DNA of 64,000 nucleotides, from positions 310,001-374,000 of the forward strand of contig JAYKAV010000311.1 in the NCBI GenBank assembly GCA_035582835.1. Reading direction: 5' to 3'. A model generated the notes under the pieces. That model did not search any database and was not told the origin of the DNA. It was given only the letters and a program-made list of their open reading frames with translations. This document shows positions 58,501 through 64,000 of this stretch, in pieces (within the stretch, counting starts at the first letter, position 1; each line of letters opens with the position of its first letter). The DNA is from Phoebastria nigripes (taxonomy: Eukaryota; Chordata; Aves; Procellariiformes; Diomedeidae). A program made the translations under genes and the position numbers.

Positions 58501-60699
58501 TCAAAATCTTCACCTGCTTATAATATCAAGCATTTGCTGCCCTAGCTAACAGCTGAGTATAATGATCAACCATGAAGTCTCTCCTTGCACCCAAACTGTC
58601 CAAATGTTGGCTCCCTGCTTATTATAATTTGTCCAGAACTGAGGATGGGCTTGTTCCATCTTGGAATAAAATACACAGGCGAGCACTAAAGTAAGAAGGA
58701 TGTGTCTTGGTTCTCTTTGTGAGGCTTCCCTGCCTCCATCTGTCTTGGCAGCAGGATTTGGCTACTCAGAGAATTAACCTTGCTTCTTCTTCCTGAGTGC
58801 TGTGTATCTCTTATCACGGGCATTGGGACCTCCCTGAGGGCACACATTGCCGTCTGTGCACTGCTGTCACAGAAGCTCTAGGCTCCCTGCTGCTGTACCC
58901 CAGCTCCTGAGGATCCACGATGGACCATCCTTTTGAAGATCCAGCTCAGAGAGGACAGGATTTCTCGAGAAAACATACACTTATTCTTTTCAGGAAGCAC
59001 CAGTGGGTGCTGCAAAAGGCCGTTCTGGCCTCACCATTTTTCCCAGACCACCACTCCCTTGCACCTGATCCATCAGCTGAGCTGGGATACTGCCAAGACA
59101 GTCTCTTACGCAGTCAGTAGCGTGCTAGCCTTTGGAAAAAAAGTTCAGACCTGGAAGCTCCCCACTGTACACCAAGCTGAAAGGTCTAGTCCTGTTCTGC
59201 ATATGGACTTCAGGATTTAGCCAGTGCTTAATGTGCAACAATTAGTGAACCGTATCAGCAGCACGGGACCCCCCACATTCATAGGGTAATGACACCAGCT
59301 AATACTAGCTGAGGCTAATTCACGCATGTTCCCAACAACCAGCGTCACAGCAATTATTCCAAAGGTTGTTCCATGACAGATCATTTCAAACAGCGTTATC
59401 TGTGCTGCACCAAGGAAAAGAGTCTCTCCTGGTCCCCCTCACAAGATGGTTTTATGTCCCCAGAAACGCAAGTAAAAAAATAGTAGTTTGTATTCCACAC
59501 CCTTCACACAAATTAAAGTAGAAGGCTATGCAATTTTGTGTAGTAGCTTTAGTCCAAGGTTGTTAAAGCAATATACCCAATTAGCTGTGAGACAAAACAA
59601 AACCAAGCAAGCAACAGCCCCTGCCCAAGCTTGAGACAGGGAATGGTATTAGGTTGGACAACTGACAAAACACATTCATCCAAAATTATATTCTGTGATG
59701 CAGGAGTGAAATAAAAGAAAGTTTTCCTATTGATATTGTTGTATCCTAGGACAGGATAGAGAGGACATCACAAGTAGATAAACAGGGGAATTATGGAGGT
59801 AGCCTGTAAAGCAGAGGAGATAGATACATGAAATGTTATGGATCTACTCTGATTCAAGCAGAATCCTATGATTGTGTTCAAGCCTTGTGTCTAAAATGTT
59901 TGCACAAAAGCACTTAGGCAGACCAGTTGCTTGGAATCTGAGGAAGTCCTGGGAGCCCAACGGCACTTGTCCCAGGGTGACTTTGACCTTCCCCACATAT
60001 AGCGCAGACACCCCCAGCATGGGTCCAGGTGTTCTCCAGCCAGCAACGTGGATGTGCACAACTCAGCCAGGACCACACTGTGATTTGCCTGCTCACAGTT
60101 CGGCACTCATGTAGCATCCAGTGCCAGTACAGCCTGTTTCCAGCTTTGTGACCTCAGTGACTGACTTCAAAAAATTAACTTCAATCACTAGAACGACTCA
60201 CTTTTATGAAATATATTTACATGGGTTATGTATTAACAGTGGTGGCAGAGCAAGAAAGTGACTGACCATTTCTACCTACATCCAACTGTTACACCACTTG
60301 AGCACTTGGTGTCCTGTACACAAAGAAAATGCTTTGTAGTTTTGGTCTTTCCTACATCACCAAGCTGCTTCCTGCCGTACCACAGTAGTTCAGCCAGCAA
60401 TCTGTTTTCAACTCACAAAATGAATCTCCTTGTTCTTTCCCAACCCTTTAGAAAAAAAAACAAGCCCTCTTACCTGTTTCAATATGCTGCAGAAACTCCT
60501 GTGCTGTCACCCTCTCATGAGGCTGCAGGATGGGCTTGTACAGCTGTCTGGTTTTAGAGCTGTTTTGTTTTAAGCAGAAGCATTTGCTTATCAGAGTTAA
60601 GCATTCCTTGATGCTATGCACCAAGTCGGAGGACCTCCTCTGAACAAAGGCCACGAAGTCCCGCAGCAGCTGCATGCATCGTCCACACAGTTGACCCAT
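34415..60699 (-). CDS. Vac8-like armadillo-repeat protein (574 aa, 14 coding exons, complete)
   Basis: The ATG is at 60699-60697 and the TAA at 34417-34415. Joining 14 exons with conserved splice sites gives 1725 nt in one frame. The product is collinear with yeast Vac8 (about 578 residues), an armadillo scaffold anchored on the vacuole membrane by N-terminal myristate and palmitates, which acts in vacuole inheritance, nucleus-vacuole contact (Nvj1) and autophagy (Atg13). Here the N-terminus is MGQLCGRC, suiting N-myristoylation at G2 and palmitoylation at C5/C8. About a dozen ARM units follow (residues about 80-535), then a charged C-terminal helix ending ICHEDS. Clear blocks are [65 protein letters not shown] and CLRNLATS. 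There are no stops or frameshifts; one N (46210) makes one codon ambiguous. The vertebrate function is unknown to me; a membrane-tethered ARM adaptor on late endosomes or lysosomes is inference. Confidence 0.93.
35405..35530 (-). CDS. Vac8-like exon 13: last ARM repeat
   Basis: Acceptor TTTATGCAG and donor GTATGT on the minus strand. It encodes [20 protein letters not shown] then [20 protein letters not shown] and QE. This aligns with the yeast segment of the form IRGFLIRFLKSDYATFEHIA. 126 nt, phase 1 at both ends. Confidence 0.92.
36777..36911 (-). CDS. Vac8-like exon 12: ARM repeat
   Basis: Acceptor GTCGTCCAG and donor GTAACT. The frame gives [20 protein letters not shown], then [20 protein letters not shown] and HMIGH. 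135 nt, phase 1-1. It is among the most diverged repeats relative to yeast Vac8 but sits in the right order. Confidence 0.9.
37824..37938 (-). CDS. Vac8-like exon 11: ARM repeat
   Basis: Acceptor TTGTTGCAG and donor GTAGGG. It reads [19 protein letters not shown] then [19 protein letters not shown]. It corresponds to yeast Vac8 FFESGAVEKC...ISACFAILALAD. 115 nt, phase 0 to 1. Confidence 0.9.
39659..39787 (-). CDS. Vac8-like exon 10: ARM repeat carrying K400
   Basis: Acceptor TTTTCTCAG and donor GTAGGT. The frame gives [20 protein letters not shown] then [20 protein letters not shown] and NRW. 129 nt, phase 0-0. The IIKNLS block aligns with TLRNLA of yeast, where the Arg is R359; here it is Lys. 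Confidence 0.92.
39788..43973 (-). other. Vac8-like intron 9
   Basis: 4.2 kb without a supported exon. It contains an A16 run near 41403-41418. Overlapping open frames at 41899-42744 look random and have no splice support. Confidence 0.75.
43974..44107 (-). CDS. Vac8-like exon 9: ARM repeat carrying W357
   Basis: Acceptor CCCAAACCAG and donor GTAGGG. It encodes [20 protein letters not shown] then [20 protein letters not shown] and HPHNQ. 134 nt. It aligns with yeast GGLPHLVKLIQSD...CIRNISIHPLN; the shared SxHPxN end fixes the register, so the Arg of yeast CIRN is replaced by Trp. This exon is clearly more GC- and CpG-rich than its neighbours. Confidence 0.93.
44108..45275 (-). other. Vac8-like intron 8
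   Basis: No exon was recognised; the open frames at 44552-44773 and 44959-45303 (upper part) are intronic. Confidence 0.75.
45276..45321 (-). CDS. Vac8-like exon 8: short 46-nt exon ([15 protein letters not shown])
   Basis: The minus strand reads ...GCAG then GTTTCAAGCCAGGCATGTGT..., ending ACCAGTG before GTAAGC. It encodes 15 codons plus one base. [15 protein letters not shown] matches VKCQATLALRNLASD of yeast Vac8 almost position by position, and phases fit both neighbours (0 in, 1 out). It is the short second part of an ARM unit and carries R316. Confidence 0.9.
45322..46157 (-). other. Vac8-like intron 7
   Basis: 836 bp with an A-rich run near 45784-45796. No other feature. Confidence 0.75.
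46158..46283 (-). CDS. Vac8-like exon 7: ARM repeat ([13 protein letters not shown]...)
   Basis: Acceptor TTCTCTGCAG and donor GTAAAG. 126 nt, phase 0-0: [24 protein letters not shown], one ambiguous residue, [17 protein letters not shown]. It matches yeast [20 protein letters not shown]. The N at 46210 makes the codon ANC (Asn, Thr, Ile or Ser). Confidence 0.94.
46284..47501 (-). other. Vac8-like intron 6
   Basis: 1.2 kb, no recognised feature. Confidence 0.75.
47502..47584 (-). CDS. Vac8-like exon 6: first part of an ARM unit
   Basis: 83 nt, phase 1 to 0, donor GTATGG. It reads [20 protein letters not shown] then ESPDTEVQ, matching yeast NRKELVNAGAVPVLVSLL...DPDVQ. The acceptor is GGCAG preceded by AAAT and a T21 run (47614-47594 on the minus strand), which forms the polypyrimidine tract. 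Confidence 0.94.
47585..48655 (-). other. Vac8-like intron 5
   Basis: 1.07 kb. Apart from the T21 run next to exon 6 nothing was recognised. Confidence 0.75.
47594..47614 (-). repeat. T21 homopolymer in the acceptor of Vac8-like exon 6
   Basis: On the plus strand a run of 21 A begins ten bases above the exon edge (47584); on the gene strand it is a T21 tract placed where the polypyrimidine tract belongs. Length is likely to vary by slippage. Confidence 0.9.
48656..48778 (-). CDS. Vac8-like exon 5: ARM repeat ([12 protein letters not shown])
   Basis: Acceptor TTCTCCAG and donor GTACTT. 123 nt, phase 1-1: [41 protein letters not shown]. It matches yeast [20 protein letters not shown] and VQRNATGALLNMTHS. 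The Asn residues typical of the third ARM helix are kept. Confidence 0.94.
51441..51913 (-). mobile_element. CR1 LINE, 5'-truncated 3' end
   Basis: It ends (plus-strand left edge) in CATAGAATCATAGAATCATT, the 8-bp repeat that closes avian CR1 elements. Read on the minus strand, 51903-51523 is an open frame of 126 residues with the C-terminal CR1 reverse-transcriptase signature ([51 protein letters not shown]), with one N. The element is a typical 5'-truncated copy in the same orientation as the host gene. The open frame suggests modest age. Confidence 0.95.
53850..54800 (+). mobile_element. Degenerate older CR1/L3-type LINE
   Basis: Broken plus-strand reading pieces keep CR1 reverse-transcriptase landmarks in order: [12 protein letters not shown] at 53911 (family motif SGVPQGSVLGP), [14 protein letters not shown] near 54058 (MKFNKGKCKVLHLG), VRPQLKYC at 54296 (VRPHLEYC), and a diverged piece like the LDIRKNFF region near 54650. 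Many frameshifts and stops. Orientation is opposite to the host gene. It ends close to exon 4. Confidence 0.75.
54880..54999 (-). CDS. Vac8-like exon 4: ARM repeat
   Basis: Acceptor ATGAATAG and donor GTGAGT. 120 nt, phase 1-1: [40 protein letters not shown]. It matches yeast LIVEMGGLEPLINQMMGDN and VEVQCNAVGCITNLAT strongly, the clearest single exon for assigning this gene to Vac8. Confidence 0.95.
55000..56133 (-). other. Vac8-like intron 3
   Basis: 1.13 kb. A minus-strand open frame (55641-55447, ...[15 protein letters not shown]...) is present but matches no family I know and has no matching phase. An AT-rich T run lies near 55693-55704. Confidence 0.7.
56134..56253 (-). CDS. Vac8-like exon 3: ARM repeat
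   Basis: Acceptor TTCCTGCAG and donor GTGAGT. 120 nt, phase 1-1: [40 protein letters not shown]. It aligns with yeast VSREVLEPILILLQSQDPQI and VAACAALGNLAVN. Confidence 0.93.
56254..57193 (-). other. Vac8-like intron 2
   Basis: 940 bp. It has an AAAC/AAAT low-complexity patch at 56592-56617. No other feature. Confidence 0.75.
57194..57313 (-). CDS. Vac8-like exon 2: first ARM repeat
   Basis: Acceptor CATCTTTAG and donor GTAAGT. 120 nt, phase 1-1: [40 protein letters not shown]. It matches yeast [20 protein letters not shown] and SAALAFAEITE. Confidence 0.94.
57314..60473 (-). other. Vac8-like intron 1
   Basis: 3.2 kb. I saw no exon; small open frames at 58920-59220 and 59844-60117 are unsupported. 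Confidence 0.75.
60474..60699 (-). CDS. Vac8-like exon 1: start, lipid-anchor motif, N-terminal helix
   Basis: The ATG at 60699 is in good Kozak context (AGA before, G after). It reads [75 protein letters not shown] plus one base, then donor GTAAGA. G2 fits N-myristoylation, with C5 and C8 as palmitoylation candidates; yeast Vac8 starts MGSCCSC. A pyrimidine-rich stretch followed by ACAAG lies directly upstream, so a splice acceptor one base before the ATG is possible. Confidence 0.88.
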
Positions 60700-63600
60700 T
60701 CTTGTTCCAACAGCAGCACAAAGCAAGAGGAAAAGGAAGGAGATGGAAAGAAAAGTTTCTTCTCAACTTGTCCACGTTTTGCACTAACTTGCTGCCTCAG
60801 TGTTTGTCCTGTCTTACAGATGTTAACACTACACCATGGGCAGTTGCTGTAAAGCAGACAAGCTTCTGCATCCAAAAAACTACATTGCACAACAAGGCTG
60901 GTTTCTGCAGATCTCCCAGAGTCTACAAAATACTATTTAAAAGGCTGGACTGGAGCCACGTTCAAACACCCTCCCTTTGCTTGAAGAAAAATAAAATGAT
61001 GTCCTAAACACATTTCGTGGAGAACAAACAGAGTTTAACTCCTGGAGCATCCACCAAAGCCTTCATGAGGCTAGAAAAGCTCAGGGATAATGGAAAAAGC
61101 AACCTCAGTTTTTGTAAGGCAGCTTTCCACATGAAAGGTAGGCACCACCTTGGCTGCATATGTACAAGCTGCAGCTGCCAATGGGAGAGGAAGATCAAAA
61201 AAAAAAGGGAGCACGCGAACAGGTTTTTCCAGCTTTCGCTGAAGCACAGACCAGAACAAAGGCCCTGTTGGGCAAACAGCTCATAACTCAGTCAACTGAG
61301 ACTTTGCAAATCAGCAAGAATAGGAAACTGAAAAAAAAAAAAAAATACGGTGGCCAAATGCATTTAGAACTATGTTTTCCTCCTGTCAAGCAAATCCTGC
61401 AGAGTGGGCTGGATAAGCTGGCAATGGGAGGATGCAAAAATCATCTTCAGTTTTCATGCAATAAAAGGAAGCAAAAGGAAAAAGCAGTTCTCTTGTTCCA
61501 TCCTTTTGCTTAATTCACCAGTCTGGTGCATGTGCCTACCCTTGGTTGAACAGTTCTACAAATGACCTTGGTCTAATTAATGTAGCATGAAGTGACATTT
61601 GTAATATTCTTGAGGTTTCCAGTAAAATCTGGTTTGATTCAAGATCACCTTCATTATGAAACCAGTAGGTACTGGTCTGCTGAGTGTTGATCACTTTTAT
61701 TAACTTCTGTTTATCCATGGATTCAATGGGTTTATTCTAACCATTGCATTTGATACATTTATTGGTAAGTTTTAGCCTCGCTGTCCTTCAATAGATCTTA
61801 AGTTTCTAAATAAATCATGTTTGAAAATCAACCCTTTGTTCTGCACCCATCTCCAAACACTGATGAACAGGCTCACCCAAATCTCACTGGTCTGTCCAGC
61901 TACTGCTATTTCTTCTCTTACTTACACATGATGTAATTTTCCTAAACACAAATACCACGTGGCACAGATAAACCCACCTACACCCATAAACCAAAAGGTA
62001 TGAGACCTCTATTACACAATGCAATCCATTACAAAGAATCAAGACTTTGATTTTTCTGGCTACTTCCTTGACCAGCTCTGCAAGCTCACGAAGTTCTGGT
62101 CTCTGTCTGGCTTCTTAATATTATCAAAAGTGAGGCTAATATGCCTATTTTCTCATCCTGTCTTCTGGATCCTTTCCATAGCTATCTTCTAAAATATAGG
62201 GAAGCCATGTGATTGTCAGGTCCTGCTTCTGCCACCACTTGCTCTTCACCTTTTGCTCATGATCTTCCACCCTTCAGCTTCCATCCTAAACGCAGTGAGG
62301 TGACAGATCCCTGGGAACCCACCGCATGCGCCTTCTGTCTCTTGCTCTTTCCTGTCTACAGAACTGTAAGGTTTAATTGTTAATTGAGATTTTTTTAAAG
62401 GTAATTTGAACTGTACTGCACAGAGATGAGAAAAAAACAGGACTGTTTCAATGAGACACTTGTTAGTAATGACTGCATTTCTGCAACATATTCTTACTAA
62501 GCATTTCAAAATGTATTAGAAACATTAAAACAGCTTTCCAATGTATCTGTAAACAAGATATTCCCAAAATGGTTTAAAAACAAGTTTCAGAGGTGCTGAG
62601 CTCTTGTAACTCCATTTGAAATAAATGGGAGCTAAAGAAATGCACCACACCTGCAAATTAGGCTATAATTTGCCTAAAGGCATAAAACTCAGGTGTCCCA
62701 ATACTTAATTTGATGATTCAGTCAGGAAATCGTTCTTCTTTGATTTGAAACCACTACTTGAAAGCCATTGTAGAAGGCTGGTTTGTGGGTCTTCAAACCT
62801 CTGAATTCACAATAGTTGCTGTAAAGGTAAAGGTTGCAACCATAAACTGAATGTTTTTGATTAGTTTCATGACCTAGGTATGTTTCCTTATCTGCTTGAA
62901 CAAAATGTCAGCTCAAGACTGCAGAAGTAGAAGGGGAAAAAATTAGTAGTACCATAACAGTGTTAAACCATTTTGCTTTTATTCTTCTAAAGAACATGTT
63001 CCAAATAGTAAAAGCCCCACACCCTGATTTTTTTTCCAAAGGAAAAAAAACAGTTCCTTTGTAAAGTGTTAAAAAAAGCCTCTCCAAACCATTTCCATTC
63101 AGTCGTGTGCAAAGGAGACTTCCAAGTAGTAACCTTACTGTAGGAAGATTATTTGGAATTCTGTATAAAATGCATTTGGAAGTTTAAATCTATTTGCCAA
63201 ATAATGAATGGATGCTGTGGCTAAATGGCACTTTCAACAAAGAGCTTCCACTGGTCCAGCATTTTATCTCTTGTGTAGTTTCTCTGCAAAGGACAGAAAA
63301 TATTGCTTTTGGGCACAGTCCCTTAAGCATCCGACACTCGCAGCAGGTTTGTTTTGGTTTGAATTAAGAACAGAAAATCCAAAAATATATTTATTCATCA
63401 CTAAATTCATCCGCCATTTTACTCATGCAGCATGCCATTGCTTGAACCACTTCTTGTAATAGAAATTCTTTTATCTAGTTCACAATGGTGCATAACTTTC
63501 GATTGCTCAAAAGTTGACTGGTACTGGAGAGATGTACACAAATACTCTTCATACTCCTCTTTCATACATTACCTAGGGGCTCTTCATTCTAATAGGCCCA

Positions 63601-64000
63601 AAAAACCCTCAGGCTCTGACATGAATATTGGAAAAAACAGAGGTCAACAGCTTTATTTAAGCTATGGTAGCAAATGCTTCCCTCTTAAAGGAAGAAAATA
63701 ATAGCTTCAGGTTCTGGATTTTAGAAGTACTGCTATCACTGTGATTTTAATCAGTGGAAAAGATTTTTGGGGAGTGTAGGACAGAGGCAGCGATTGAGAA
63801 AGTGTGGAGTCTTATTTGACTTGTGTGGCAGTCAAATAAGAAAATACTTAAGGATAATACTTAAAGGAATGCTTAAAAAGCAGTATATTGAAAGAATATA
63901 CTTATATTACTCAAGAATCCAAAACTTTAAGAATTTGAACTAATTAAATTTGCATTTTATGAATTTGTCCCCTGTAATTTTTTATTGCAACCTTTGTCTT
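60700..64000 (-). other. Sequence upstream of the Vac8-like start codon
   Basis: No CpG island, TATA element or further exon could be supported. If a 5' UTR exon exists, it was not recognisable, and the promoter may lie beyond the window. The one structured element is a perfect inverted repeat at 63811-63840. A runs occur near 61196-61206 and 61331-61344. Confidence 0.55.
63811..63840. repeat. Perfect 10-bp inverted repeat with 10-bp loop
   Basis: CTTATTTGAC at 63811 faces GTCAAATAAG at 63831 across TTGTGTGGCA. The arms are exact reverse complements. Not recognised as any known element. Confidence 0.9.

Overview
This is a vertebrate nuclear segment, almost certainly from a bird. It has split genes with GT/AG introns, an AT-rich intronic background, and a typical avian CR1 retrotransposon end (the CATAGAAT repeat at 51441 and a CR1 reverse-transcriptase tail read leftwards from about 51903). 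Isolated single N bases are scattered through it, one of them inside a coding exon at 46210. The six-frame open frames are mostly noise; the real coding content is two multi-exon genes lying tail to tail.

Left half, plus strand (about 1-31500): the 3' part of MAP7 (ensconsin/E-MAP-115). Twelve coding exons from 4063 to the stop at 29700-29702 join in phase and give about 533 residues. They cover a Ser-rich segment, a Pro/Ala linker, the long Glu/Arg-rich helix of the MAP7 family that binds kinesin-1, and the conserved acidic C-terminus. The 5' exons with the microtubule-binding coil lie left of the window. Several AATAAA signals follow the stop.

Right half, minus strand (34415-60699): a complete armadillo-repeat gene that I reconstruct from 14 coding exons, all with good splice sites and matching phases. 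The 574-residue product starts MGQLCGRC and is collinear with yeast Vac8 from one end to the other. Vac8 is the lipid-anchored vacuolar armadillo scaffold of about 578 residues in yeast. I know of no named human counterpart, and this gene is the most interesting item in the window. One of the three groove arginines that yeast Vac8 uses to bind Nvj1 and Atg13 is kept (R316). The second is Trp (W357) and the third is Lys (K400).

The two stop codons are about 4.7 kb apart, and the 3' ends converge around 31.5-33 kb. The rest is intronic or flanking sequence: a young CR1 fragment (minus), an older degenerate CR1/L3-type LINE (plus, 53850-54800), a probable ancient LINE 3' fragment (26.4-26.7 kb), a 90-bp tandem duplication, a 41-nt alternating purine-pyrimidine tract in the MAP7 3' UTR, and several homopolymer and G/T-rich tracts. 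I saw no tRNA, rRNA, CRISPR or prokaryotic feature.
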